Shown: positions 28,803 through 37,264 of the stretch, in pieces
Layout: every line of letters begins with the position of its first letter
Position numbering within the stretch: the first letter of the stretch is position 1
From: Streptomyces spectabilis
GTDB lineage: Bacteria; Actinomycetota; Actinomycetes; Streptomycetales; Streptomycetaceae
Direction of reading: 5' to 3'
Length of the DNA: 64,000 bases
NCBI RefSeq assembly: GCF_008704795.1
Contig: NZ_CP023690.1
Location: 2,242,501 to 2,306,500, forward strand
Notes under the pieces: generated by a model
Database searches by the model: none
Told to the model about the DNA's origin: nothing
The model's input: only the letters and a program-made list of their open reading frames with translations
Made by a program: the position numbers and the translations under genes

Positions 28803-29474
28803 ATGGCTGTCACGGACGAGGCCATCGAAAAGATCAAGGGCATGATCGTCTCGGGTGCGCTGCGCCCCGGCGACCGGCTGCCCAAGGAGAGCGAACTGGC
28901 CGCCGAACTCGGCCTGTCCCGCAACTCGCTGCGCGAGGCGGTGCGCGCGCTCTCCCTGATCCGCATCCTCGACGTGCGGCAGGGCGACGGCACGTACGTC
29001 ACCAGTCTCGATCCCCAGCTGCTTCTCGAGGCCCTGAGCTTCGTCGTCGACTTCCACCGCGACGACACGGTCCTGGAGTTCCTCGCCGTACGCCGCATCC
29101 TGGAGCCGGCGGCGACGGCGATGGCGGCCGCGCGGATCGGCGAGGCGGAACTGGACGCCCTGACGGAGCAGTTGGACGCCCTCGGCGCGGCGCCCTCCGT
29201 GGAGGAGCTGGTGGCCTGCGACCTGGAGTTCCACCGGGGCATCGTCCAGTCGTCGGGGAACTCCGTCCTGTGCTCCCTCCTCGACGGCCTGTCCGGGCCG
29301 ACGACGCGGGCCCGCGTCTGGCGCGGCCTCACCCAGGAGGACGCGGTCACCCGCACGCTGCGCGAGCACCGGGCGATCCTCGGCGCCCTGCGCGACCGGG
29401 ACGCCGAAGCGGCCAGGTCCTGGGCGACCGTGCACATCGCGAGCGTGGAGCAGTGGCTGCGCTCCACGCTCTGA
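28803..29474 (+). CDS. GntR/FadR-subfamily transcriptional regulator
   Basis: 223 residues: N-terminal winged helix (about 6-70, LPKESELAAELGLSRNSLREAVRAL) and an all-helical FCD effector domain with metal-type ligands around CDLEFHRGIVQ and HIASVEQW. FadR-subfamily proteins sense small carboxylates or sugar acids. The ATG at 28803 follows GAGGTCCCC. It is monocistronic in appearance; its target genes are not evident, though a palindrome sits in its own promoter. Confidence 0.9.
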   Translation: MAVTDEAIEKIKGMIVSGALRPGDRLPKESELAAELGLSRNSLREAVRALSLIRILDVRQGDGTYVTSLDPQLLLEALSFVVDFHRDDTVLEFLAVRRILEPAATAMAAARIGEAELDALTEQLDALGAAPSVEELVACDLEFHRGIVQSSGNSVLCSLLDGLSGPTTRARVWRGLTQEDAVTRTLREHRAILGALRDRDAEAARSWATVHIASVEQWLRSTL

Positions 29475-29632
29475 GCTCCGGGCTCCGCGGCCGAACCCGG
29501 CGCGGCAGGAGTGAGAGGCGGATGACCTGGGCAGTGATCGGGCACTCGGCGCCGCCGGGGGGCTGCGGAGGCCCCCGCGGGACGCCGTAAGGTTGGGGCG
29601 TACTTAGAGGAGAACGTCGGAAGGAGGCCTGG

Positions 29633-30826
29633 GTGATCGAGCTCGAGGGGGTACCCGAGCTGATCGACCCGGTCATGGTGGCCGCGTTCGAGGGCTGGAA
29701 CGACGCCGGCGACGCCGCCTCCACCGCGGTCGCGCATCTCGACAAGGAGTGGAAGGGCGAGGTCTTCGCGGCACTGGACGCGGAGGACTACTACGACTTC
29801 CAGGTCAACCGCCCCACGGTGTGGCTGGACGGCGGCGTGCGCAAGATCACGTGGCCGACGACCCGGCTCTCGGTCGTCCGCGTCGGCGGCGACAAGCCGC
29901 GCGACCTGGTCCTGGTGCGGGGCATCGAGCCGTCCATGCGCTGGCGTTCGTTCTGCAACGAGCTGCTCGGCTTCGCCCACGAGCTGGGCGTCGAGCTGGT
30001 CGTGATCATGGGCGCGCTGCTCGGCGACACCCCGCACACCCGGCCGGTCCCGGTCAGCGGCGTCACCTCCGATCCGGACCTGGCGCGCACCATGGACCTG
30101 GAGGAGACGAAGTACGAGGGCCCGACGGGCATCGTCGGCATCCTCCAGGAGGCGTGCACGCACGCGGGCGTCCCCGCGGTCAGCCTGTGGGCCGCGGTGC
30201 CGCACTACGTCTCGCAGCCGCCGAACCCGAAGGCGACGCTCGCGCTGCTCAACCGCCTGGAGGACCTGATCGACCTCAGGATCCCGCTCGGCGAGCTGAC
30301 GGAGGACGCGCGCGCCTGGCAGCTGGGCGTCGACCAGCTGGCGGCCGAGGACAGCGAGGTCGCCGAGTACGTGCAGTCCCTCGAGGAGGCGCGCGACACC
30401 GCGGAGCTGCCGGAGGCCTCGGGCGAGGCGATCGCCCGCGAGTTCGAGCGCTATCTGCGGCGGCGCGACGGGGGCGGCCCCGGCCAGGTCGGCGGGGTGG
30501 CGTCGGAGGGCGAGGGCGCGGCCTACCTCCGGGACACGCCGAGCGAGCGCACCCGCCCGCCGAAGCCGCAGCCGCGCCCGGACACGGGCGCGGAGTCCGG
30601 CACGGGCACCGGCTCCGGCACGGGCACCGGCACCGGCACCGGCTCCACGGCCAAGCCCGCGGCGGACGACAAGCCCGAGGAGCCCAAGGGCGAAGCCGAC
30701 AGCAAGGCTGCGGACAAGGACGGCGACAAGCCCGATCCGGCGTCCACGGCCGAGCCCGGCACCGCCTCGTCGGACGAGCCCGGCACCCCGCCGGACACCG
30801 AGCCCGGGGATTCCTCCGAGGACTGA
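29633..30826 (+). CDS. PAC2-family protein with disordered C-terminal tail
   Basis: 397 residues. The first about 280 form a PAC2 fold (IELEGVPELIDPVMVAAFEGWNDAGDAA split into short motifs such as FEGWNDAGDA), related to archaeal and eukaryotic proteasome assembly chaperones. The last about 110 are low-complexity: Gly-Thr repeats encoded by near-perfect GGCACC units, then Lys/Asp/Glu/Pro-rich sequence. GTG start at 29633 preceded by GGAAGGAGG. In actinobacteria this gene often lies near proteasome and mycothiol genes, as here (ARC at one end, mshC close by). Function in bacteria unproven. Confidence 0.88.
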   Translation: MIELEGVPELIDPVMVAAFEGWNDAGDAASTAVAHLDKEWKGEVFAALDAEDYYDFQVNRPTVWLDGGVRKITWPTTRLSVVRVGGDKPRDLVLVRGIEPSMRWRSFCNELLGFAHELGVELVVIMGALLGDTPHTRPVPVSGVTSDPDLARTMDLEETKYEGPTGIVGILQEACTHAGVPAVSLWAAVPHYVSQPPNPKATLALLNRLEDLIDLRIPLGELTEDARAWQLGVDQLAAEDSEVAEYVQSLEEARDTAELPEASGEAIAREFERYLRRRDGGGPGQVGGVASEGEGAAYLRDTPSERTRPPKPQPRPDTGAESGTGTGSGTGTGTGTGSTAKPAADDKPEEPKGEADSKAADKDGDKPDPASTAEPGTASSDEPGTPPDTEPGDSSED

Positions 30827-30858
30827 GTGCCCGCACCGGTGGGCGCACCGGTCCGGCG

Positions 30859-30900
30859 GCGCGAAGGGGCGGCACCCGTGCGGGTGCCGCCCCTTCGCGC
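30859..30900. terminator. 19-bp hairpin after the PAC2 gene
   Basis: Arms 30859-30877 and 30882-30900 are perfectly complementary with a 4-nt GTGC loop, 32 bp past the stop codon. Confidence 0.82.
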
Positions 30901-31100
30901 GCTCGCGCCCCAGCCGCCTCGCTGCTTTTGGCCGGTATGCGGCGTGACACGGGATTGTCGATGAATTGCACACGGTTCCCCAATCAACTTCTGTTCAAAC
31001 ACAGTTGAGGGAAAGGGGTCTGGACGTCCCGGCCCGGCGGTAGCAGGGTGTGCAGCGACCGAACGCCCGGGGTGCGGGAACCGAAGGGAGCGGTGAAGCG

Positions 31101-32855
31101 ATGACCGACCAGGTGCGGCAGGGCGGCGATCCGGGAGGCAGTGGCCCTGGACCCGACGGAGCGGGATTCACCTATCGGGCGACCGAGCAGGAACTCATCG
31201 TCGTCGCACGGCCGGAGGCCCGGCTGCGCGCCCAGGAGCACGGCGTCCGCTCGGCGACGGGGGCCGACGTCTCGGCCCTGAACATGTTCCTCACCGACGA
31301 ACAACTCTCCCTGGAGCCGCTGTTCGGCAACGAGGACCGGCTCCAGGCGACAGCCGCGGGCACCGTGGACGACGTGCCCGACCTGAGCCTCTTCTACCGG
31401 GTGCGCGGCGGCGCGGACCGCGCCCCTGAGTTGCGCGCGCGGATGGCCGCGCTGCCCGGCGTCGACACGGCGTACGTCAAACCCGGCGCCGTCCCCGCCA
31501 CGCTGGGCGCGATCGGCCGACAGGACGGCGGCAGCGAGCCCGACGAGGGCCGCCGCCGCAAGGAGGGCGCGCCGGTCACCCCCGACTTCACCGGCCGCCA
31601 GGGCTATCTGCGCCCGGCCCCCGAGGGCGTGGACGCGCAGTGGGCCTGGCAGCGGCTCGGCGGCGGCGGTGACGGCGTGACCGTCATCGACATCGAGGGC
31701 GCCTGGCAGCTCAGCCACGAGGACCTGTCCGCGAAGCTCGCGGGCGTGGTCATCGGCACCCCGGTCCAGGACCTGTCCTGGCGCAACCACGGCACCGCCG
31801 TGATCGGCGTGCTGGGCGGCGACCGGAACTCCTTCGGCATCACCGGCATCGTGCCGGACGCCGTGACGGCGGCCGCGTCCTTCCTGCCCAGCGGCACGGC
31901 GGCGACCATCCACGCGGCCGCGGACCGGCTCGCGCCCGGCGACGTCATCCTCGTCGAACTGCACCGGCCGGGACCGAGGTTCGACTTCGAGGACCGCGAC
32001 GACCAGCGCGGCTACATCGCCCTGGAGTGGTGGCCCGACGACTACGCGGCGGTCCGCCACGCCACGGCCAAGGGCGTCGTCGTCGTCGGGGCGGCGGGCA
32101 ACGGCGCCGAGTCCCTCGACGACGCGCAGTACGAGCGCCGTCCGGACGAGTTCCCGTCTTGGTGGCGCAACCCGTTCAACCCGTCCAACCCGTCGTCCGA
32201 CGCCGTCCTGGTCGGCGCGGGCGCGCCGCCGCCCGGCACGCACGGCCGCGACCACGGCCCGGACCGCTCGCGCCTGGCGTTCTCCAATTACGGGGCGCGC
32301 GTGGACGCGCAAGGCTGGGGCCGCGAGACCACGACCACCGGCGGCTTCTGGAACCAGCCGGGCGACCTCCAGGGCGGCGTGGAGGAGATCGCCTGGTACA
32401 CCGACACGTTCTCCGGCACGTCGTCGGCGTCCCCGATCGTGGTCGGCGCGGTCGTCTCGCTCCAGGGCATGCTCAAGGCGGCGGGCCAGCAGCCGATGAC
32501 GTCCGCACGCGCGCGTGCGGTGTTGCGGGCGACGGGCTCGCCGCAGCAGGACGCGCCGGGCCGCCCGGCCTCGCAGCGGATCGGCAACCGCCCCGACATC
32601 AAGGCGGCGGTCACCAAGCTCCTGCCGTCGGCGGTGGGCTCGGGCCGCGCCGAGCGCTACTGGGACGAGCTGCTTCCGTATCCGCCGGAACTCCCGCCGC
32701 GGCTGCGGCTCTTCGTGGCCGGGGAGTGGCGCAATCTGAACCATCCGACCCCCGAGATCCGCCAGGCGGTGCACTCCGCGTTCGCGGGCGGATCCCCCGA
32801 CGTACGCGTCTGGTTCTCGGACGACGAGGTCGTGGGCCTGGTCGTCACGGGCTGA
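31101..32855 (+). CDS. Intracellular subtilisin-like serine protease with novel C-terminal domain
   Basis: 584 residues with no signal peptide or membrane helix, so probably cytoplasmic. The S8 catalytic triad is complete: Asp about 197 (VTVIDIEG), His about 230 (WRNHGTAVIG), Ser about 441 (SGTSSASPI); the oxyanion region GAAGNG is also present. The first about 170 residues look like a pro-domain or adaptor. The last about 67 residues (from ERYWDELLPYPPE) are not part of the protease fold and closely resemble the C terminus of the Q-rich protein encoded 64 bp downstream. The ATG at 31101 has GAAGGGAG upstream. The pair appears inserted between PAC2 and mshC, which I recall as neighbours in S. 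coelicolor. Confidence 0.88.
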   Translation: MTDQVRQGGDPGGSGPGPDGAGFTYRATEQELIVVARPEARLRAQEHGVRSATGADVSALNMFLTDEQLSLEPLFGNEDRLQATAAGTVDDVPDLSLFYRVRGGADRAPELRARMAALPGVDTAYVKPGAVPATLGAIGRQDGGSEPDEGRRRKEGAPVTPDFTGRQGYLRPAPEGVDAQWAWQRLGGGGDGVTVIDIEGAWQLSHEDLSAKLAGVVIGTPVQDLSWRNHGTAVIGVLGGDRNSFGITGIVPDAVTAAASFLPSGTAATIHAAADRLAPGDVILVELHRPGPRFDFEDRDDQRGYIALEWWPDDYAAVRHATAKGVVVVGAAGNGAESLDDAQYERRPDEFPSWWRNPFNPSNPSSDAVLVGAGAPPPGTHGRDHGPDRSRLAFSNYGARVDAQGWGRETTTTGGFWNQPGDLQGGVEEIAWYTDTFSGTSSASPIVVGAVVSLQGMLKAAGQQPMTSARARAVLRATGSPQQDAPGRPASQRIGNRPDIKAAVTKLLPSAVGSGRAERYWDELLPYPPELPPRLRLFVAGEWRNLNHPTPEIRQAVHSAFAGGSPDVRVWFSDDEVVGLVVTG

Positions 32856-32919
32856 ACCACCGCGGCCGGCACAGGAAGCAAGGCAAACGGACCGACCATT
32901 GACGGAAGGTGGCACCCGC

Positions 32920-33594
32920 ATGAGCACCACCCCGCAGATGAGTCAGCTGGGCCAGCAGTACGGTCAGCAGCCCTTCGGCTCGCAGCAGTACGGCCAACAG
33001 CAACCGTTCGGCCAGCAGCAACCCGTCTCGCAGCAACAGCCGTTCTCCCAGCAGCAGCCGTTCTCGCAACAGCAGCAGCACGGCCAGCAGCCCTTCGGCC
33101 AGCAGTACGGCCAGCAGGGCCCGAGCACCGCCCCGCCCCAGCAGGGCCAACAGGGCCAGATCGGCCAGCAGCAGCCGTTCGGTCAGCAGGGCCAACAGGG
33201 TCAGCAGAGCCAGCAGGGCCAGGGGCAGATCCAGGGCCAGCAGATGCCGCCGCACCTGCGCCAGCAGATGCAGCAGCTCGGCCAGCAGCAGCCGTTCCAG
33301 CAGCTGCTCCAGCAGCTCGGCCAGCAGCAGGTCCCGCAGGCGCAGGCGCCCACGATCTCCACACAGGCCCTGTCGGGCAACGTGGCGGAGAGCTTCTGGG
33401 ACGTCATCCAGCCCCTGCCCGGCCAGGCCACGCTGCTCTACCTGTACGTGGACGGCGACTGGCGTGTGTTCATCAACCCGCTCGACCGCACCCGTGACCA
33501 GGTACAGGAGGCGTTCGCCTACGGTCAGCCGGTCATCGGCTACTACGACACCAACAACCCCGGCATCCTGCTCGCCATCGTGATCACCAAGTGA
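32920..33594 (+). CDS. Glutamine-rich prion-like protein sharing a domain with the adjacent protease
   Basis: 224 residues. Residues about 6-150 are dominated by Gln with Gly, Pro, Phe and Ser in irregular repeats such as GQQYGQQPF and SQQQPF, resembling prion-like low-complexity regions. Residues about 157-224 form a folded-looking domain: ESFWDVIQPLPGQ, then LYLYVDGDWRVFINP, then GILLAIVITK. The same pattern, W-D, P-x-P, L-x-L-(Y/F)-V-x-G-(D/E)-WR and a final hydrophobic strand, ends the subtilase encoded just upstream. ATG at 32920 with GGAAGGTGG upstream. No known family recognised; possibly a substrate, scaffold or condensate-forming partner of the protease. Confidence 0.8.
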   Translation: MSTTPQMSQLGQQYGQQPFGSQQYGQQQPFGQQQPVSQQQPFSQQQPFSQQQQHGQQPFGQQYGQQGPSTAPPQQGQQGQIGQQQPFGQQGQQGQQSQQGQGQIQGQQMPPHLRQQMQQLGQQQPFQQLLQQLGQQQVPQAQAPTISTQALSGNVAESFWDVIQPLPGQATLLYLYVDGDWRVFINPLDRTRDQVQEAFAYGQPVIGYYDTNNPGILLAIVITK

Positions 33595-33629
33595 TCCGTA
33601 CGACAGCCGGGTGAGGCGCCGGTGGAACG

Positions 33630-33664
33630 GCGGCGCCGGGCGGAGCCTTCCCGCCCGGCGCCGC
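33630..33664. terminator. 14-bp hairpin between convergent genes
   Basis: Arms 33630-33643 and 33651-33664 pair perfectly with a 7-nt loop; it lies between the Q-rich gene and mshC and can serve both strands. Confidence 0.75.
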
Positions 33665-33701
33665 TCGCCCGTGTCCGCGTACGTACGTACCGAGCGAGTG
33701 C

Positions 33702-34931
33702 CTACAGGGCCACGCCGAGCAGGGCGTCGACGGCGCGCGAGACCACGCCGGGCGCCCCCTCGTCCGCGCCGCCCTCGGTGTCCTGACGGGCGGCCCAGCG
33801 GTCCACGGCGGCGAGCGCGGCGGGTGCGTCCAGGTCGTTGGCGAGGGCCTCGCGCAGCTCCTCGACGAGCTGGTCGGCGGACGGCCCGTCCGGCCGGGAC
33901 ACGGCGGCGCGCCAGCGCGCGAGGCGCTCGACGGCGTCCTGGAGGACCTGGTCGGTCCACTCCCAGTCGGCGCGGTAGTGGTGGGCGAGGAGCGCGAGCC
34001 GGATGGCGACGGGGTCGACCCCGTCGTGCCGGAGCTTCGACACGAACACCAGGTTGCCCTTGGACTTGGACATCTTCGCGCCGTTGAGCGCGACCATCCC
34101 GGCGTGGACGTACGCCTTGGCGAAGGGGTGCTCCCGGGTCAGCGCCTGCGCGTGCGAGGCGCCCATCTCGTGGTGCGGGAAGATCAGGTCGGAGCCGCCG
34201 CCCTGCACGTCGAAGCCCATGCCCAGGTGGTCGAGGGCGATCGCCACGCACTCGATGTGCCAGCCGGGCCGGCCGCGGCCGAGCGAGGCGCCGTCCCAGC
34301 TCGGCTCGCCCTCGCGGGCCGCCATCCACAGCATCGGGTCGAGCGGGTTCTTCTTGCCGGGCCGGTCCGGGTCGCCGCCGCGCTCGGCGGAGAGCAGCCG
34401 CATGGCGGCGGCGTCGAGCCCCGACACCTCGCCGAAGTGCGGGTCGGCCTCGACGGAGAAGTACACGTCCCCTTCGAGCTCGTACGCGGCGCCCTGGTCC
34501 CGCAGCCGCTCCACGAGCGGCACGATCCCGGGTATCGACTCGACGGCGCCGATGTAGTGCTGGGGCGGAAGCAGGCGCAGGGCGGTCATGTCCTCGCGGA
34601 ACAGCGCGGTTTCGGCCTGCGCGAGCTCCACCCAGTCCTTGCCGTCGCGGTTCGCCCGCTCCAGGAGCGGATCGTCCACGTCGGTCACGTTCTGTACGTA
34701 GTGCACCTGCCGCTTGGTGTCGAGCCACACGCGCTGCACGAGGTCGAACGCGTTGTAGGTCGCCGCGTGACCCATGTGGGTCGCGTCGTACGGAGTGATG
34801 CCGCAGACGTAGAGACGGGCGACGGGACCGGGTTCGAGGGTGACGAGTTCACCGGTCGCGGTGTCGTGGATCCGGAGGTCGCGGCCCTTGCCGGGCAGGG
34901 CGGGGACCTCAGAAGCGGGCCAGGCATACAT
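33702..34931 (-). CDS. mshC: Mycothiol cysteine ligase MshC
   Basis: ATP-dependent ligase that joins L-cysteine to the glucosaminyl-inositol precursor in mycothiol synthesis. At 409 residues it has the cysteinyl-tRNA synthetase catalytic core but lacks the tRNA-binding C-terminal domains. Diagnostic motifs are [19 protein letters not shown] (zinc Cys and HIGH-like) and the KMSKS loop [10 protein letters not shown]; CysRS proper would read CGPTVYD. The ATG at 34931 starts [14 protein letters not shown], the typical MshC N terminus. Neighbouring genes on the same strand are its usual actinobacterial companions. Confidence 0.94.
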   Translation of the reverse strand: MYAWPASEVPALPGKGRDLRIHDTATGELVTLEPGPVARLYVCGITPYDATHMGHAATYNAFDLVQRVWLDTKRQVHYVQNVTDVDDPLLERANRDGKDWVELAQAETALFREDMTALRLLPPQHYIGAVESIPGIVPLVERLRDQGAAYELEGDVYFSVEADPHFGEVSGLDAAAMRLLSAERGGDPDRPGKKNPLDPMLWMAAREGEPSWDGASLGRGRPGWHIECVAIALDHLGMGFDVQGGGSDLIFPHHEMGASHAQALTREHPFAKAYVHAGMVALNGAKMSKSKGNLVFVSKLRHDGVDPVAIRLALLAHHYRADWEWTDQVLQDAVERLARWRAAVSRPDGPSADQLVEELREALANDLDAPAALAAVDRWAARQDTEGGADEGAPGVVSRAVDALLGVAL

Positions 34932-35032
34932 GCCATGAGCCTAACCGGATGCACCGTCCACATACGACCCCGGGGACGATCCACTGTGGTCGGCCGGTCC
35001 GCCCGGCGGCCGGGCGACCCTTCAGGAGGGGC

Positions 35033-35863
35033 TCACACCGGCGGCCAGGGAATGGCGGGCCACTCCCCCGAAGGCGTGGGATGCCGCCCCGAGGCGAGCA
35101 GCGCGTCCACCCGCGCCCGGGTGGCCTCCACCTCGGCCGCGGTGAGCAGCTCCGCGAGGCGCGAGGCCAGCGCCCCGCCCGCGGCGAGCCCGTCCCGCAG
35201 GACCCCGAGCCCGTCCACCGCCTCGTCCGTGAGCTTCTCCCCCGCCCAGCCCCACAACAGCGTCCGCAGCTTGTCCTCCACGTGGAACGTGACCCCGTGG
35301 TCGATCCCGTACAGCCGTTCCCCGGCCCCGGTGATCAGGTGTCCGCCCTTGCGGTCCGCGTTGTTGATCACCGCGTCGAGCACGGCGAGCCGCCGCAGGC
35401 GGGCGTCGTCCGCGTGCACGAGCAGCGCCGTCCGGCCCTCGCCCACCTCGGCGAACCCGACGGCCTTCCAGCCGTCCCCGGGCTCGTCGCCCTCGACGAG
35501 GGCGAGCAGCTCCTCGCCGTCGGCCTCCTCGCCGGGCGAGTCGATCCACAGCTGGACCATGCCCTCGCCGTAGGGGCCGTCCCGCAGCACGGTGGGCGGC
35601 ACGAGCCCCCACCCCAGCGCCTCGGACACCTCGTACGCGGCGACCTCGCGCTCGGCGAGCGTCCCGTCGGGGAAGTCCCACAGGGGCCGCTCCCCGCGGA
35701 CGGGCTTGTACACACAGGGCACCGAGGCGCCGTCGTGCGCGACCGAGCAGTACAGCACCGCGTTGGACGCCTGCCGGATCTGCCCGCGCACGCTCAGCTC
35801 ACCGCGGGTGAGCAGCTCCGCGGCGGTCAGGCTCCCCGCCGGTATCCGTTCTGGCGCGGGCAT
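35033..35863 (-). CDS. SCO1664-family protein (phosphatidylinositol kinase-like fold)
   Basis: 276 residues of the actinobacterial SCO1664 family, distantly related to PI3/PI4-kinases. Kinase-like elements include VYKPVRGERPLWDFPDGTL (nucleotide-binding Lys), LDAVINNADRKGGHLI (catalytic-loop-like N-x-D) and YGIDHGVTFH (DH in place of DFG). Substrate unknown. The ATG at 35863 has GGAAGGAC upstream and overlaps the end of the DUF3090 gene by 37 bp, so the two are cotranslated. Found conserved beside mshC, DUF3090 and the MSMEG_4193-type phosphatase across actinobacteria. Confidence 0.87.
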   Translation of the reverse strand: MPAPERIPAGSLTAAELLTRGELSVRGQIRQASNAVLYCSVAHDGASVPCVYKPVRGERPLWDFPDGTLAEREVAAYEVSEALGWGLVPPTVLRDGPYGEGMVQLWIDSPGEEADGEELLALVEGDEPGDGWKAVGFAEVGEGRTALLVHADDARLRRLAVLDAVINNADRKGGHLITGAGERLYGIDHGVTFHVEDKLRTLLWGWAGEKLTDEAVDGLGVLRDGLAAGGALASRLAELLTAAEVEATRARVDALLASGRHPTPSGEWPAIPWPPV

Positions 35864-36417
35864 ACGTGTCCTTCCGGGTCGAGCGGCAGGCTGCACAGCG
35901 GGCACGGCGGGCGCCCGGCGTTCACGACGTCGAGGGCGCGCTTGGCGAAGGCCCTGGCCTGCGCCCCGGTGAGCCGGACGCGCAGCATCGGCGGGCCGTT
36001 CTCCTCGTCCTGCAGGAGCCTTTCCTCGGCCTCCGCGAGGTCTTCGTCGGAGTCCGCGTCCAGCTCGACGAGGGCCTGCGCCTCCACGATCATCCGTTCG
36101 GCCTCGCCGTCCCAGGCCAGGGCCATCGTGCCGACCCGGAACTCCTCCTCGACGGGCGAGTCGAGCGGGGCGCTGTCCGCGACCTCGGTGGGCGCCACGG
36201 CGGGCACCGCCGCGCTGCCCCCGCTGCGCCGCACCACCTCGTCGAGGAGCTCTTCCATGCGCTCGGCGAGCGCGGCCACCTGGGTCTTCTCCAGGGCCAC
36301 GCTGGTCACGCGCACCCCGGCGGACGCCTGGAGGAAGAAGGTACGCCGCCCGGGCAGCCCGACCGTTCCGGCCACGAAGCGTTCCGGCGGGTCGTAGAGG
36401 AACACCTGACGGGACAC
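35827..36417 (-). CDS. DUF3090 family protein
   Basis: 196 residues; begins (M)SRQVFLYDPPERFVAGTVG, the characteristic DUF3090 start, and ends with a small zinc-binding-like tail CPLCSLPLDPEGHVCPRQNG. Function unknown. The GTG at 36417 follows GGAGACAGGAC. It sits between the SCO1664-like and phosphatase genes in a conserved actinobacterial trio. A tandem duplicated 17-mer lies directly upstream, in its leader. Confidence 0.87.
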   Translation of the reverse strand: MSRQVFLYDPPERFVAGTVGLPGRRTFFLQASAGVRVTSVALEKTQVAALAERMEELLDEVVRRSGGSAAVPAVAPTEVADSAPLDSPVEEEFRVGTMALAWDGEAERMIVEAQALVELDADSDEDLAEAEERLLQDEENGPPMLRVRLTGAQARAFAKRALDVVNAGRPPCPLCSLPLDPEGHVCPRQNGYRRGA

Positions 36418-36440
36418 GTCCTGTCTCCATTGGAATCGAC

Positions 36441-36474
36441 TGCATGTTCTTGGCGCGTGCATGTTCTTGGCGCG
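36441..36474. repeat. Exact tandem duplication of a 17-mer in the DUF3090 leader
   Basis: TGCATGTTCTTGGCGCG occurs twice back to back (36441-36457, 36458-36474), 24 bp upstream of the GTG start. Could be a regulator-binding pair or a recent slippage product. Confidence 0.8.
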
Positions 36475-36524
36475 ACAACTGCACTGAACCCTACTGCGGG
36501 CGACGATCACGGTCATCGCGCGTC

Positions 36525-37211
36525 TCACGGTGCGCCCGTGTCTCCCCCCACCTGAGCATCTTGGCCCGCGGGCTCGGCGCGCGGGGCGAGGGAGGCGAAG
36601 TCCCCGGTGTCCCCGAGCCGGACGAGAAAGGGGCGCAGCCGGGTGTAGCGGATCGCCGTGATGGAACACGGCTCTACGGAGATGCGCTGAAAGAGGTCGA
36701 GATGCAGTCCGATGGCGTCGGCGACGAGGGACTTGATGATGTCGCCGTGGGAGCACATGAGGTACACGGCGTCGGGGCCGTGGTCGCGCTCCACGCGCGC
36801 GTTCCACTCCCGTACGGCCTCGGCGGCGCGGGTCTGCATGGCGCGCAGGGACTCGCCGCCGGGGAAGGCCGCGGCGGACGGGTGCTGCTGGACGACCTCC
36901 ATCAGCGGTTCGCCGGCGAGCTCGGCGAGCTTGCGGCCGGACCAGTCGCCGTAGTGGCACTCGCCGATGCGGTCGTCGGTGTGCACGGTGAGGTCCGGGC
37001 GGGCGGCCCTGAGCGGCGCGAGGGTCTCCTGGCAGCGCTGGAGGGGGCTGGTGACGGCTTCGGCGAGCGGCAGCGCGGCGAGGCGTCCGGGCAGCTCGGC
37101 GGCCTGGCGCGTACCGCGCTCGTCGAGGGCGACGCCGGGGGTCCACCCGGCGAGCAGGCCTGCGGTGTTGGCCGTGGAACGGCCGTGCCTGACGAGGATC
37201 AGCGTGGGCAT
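36525..37211 (-). CDS. Histidine phosphatase, MSMEG_4193 family
   Basis: 228-residue phosphoglycerate-mutase-like phosphatase. The catalytic RHG motif is ILVRHGRSTANT and the second catalytic His lies in MCSHGDIIKS. It belongs to the actinobacterial MSMEG_4193 family that travels with DUF3090 and SCO1664-type genes, suggesting a common pathway, perhaps linked to mycothiol or inositol metabolism (inference from neighbourhood). ATG at 37211. Divergent from corA with a 53-bp gap. Confidence 0.9.
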   Translation of the reverse strand: MPTLILVRHGRSTANTAGLLAGWTPGVALDERGTRQAAELPGRLAALPLAEAVTSPLQRCQETLAPLRAARPDLTVHTDDRIGECHYGDWSGRKLAELAGEPLMEVVQQHPSAAAFPGGESLRAMQTRAAEAVREWNARVERDHGPDAVYLMCSHGDIIKSLVADAIGLHLDLFQRISVEPCSITAIRYTRLRPFLVRLGDTGDFASLAPRAEPAGQDAQVGGDTGAP

Positions 37212-37264
37212 GCGGATCAGCCTAAGCCGCCGAGCGGGTGCGGCAGCAGTGCTGCTTGGGAAGA

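Noticed and set aside
33682..33692. GTACGTACGTAC-like short palindrome
   Set aside because: Simple alternating sequence seen again near 61785; too short and generic to claim a function.
33702..34931. Cysteinyl-tRNA synthetase
   Set aside because: The protein ends after the catalytic and helical core and has [12 protein letters not shown], which marks MshC rather than CysS.
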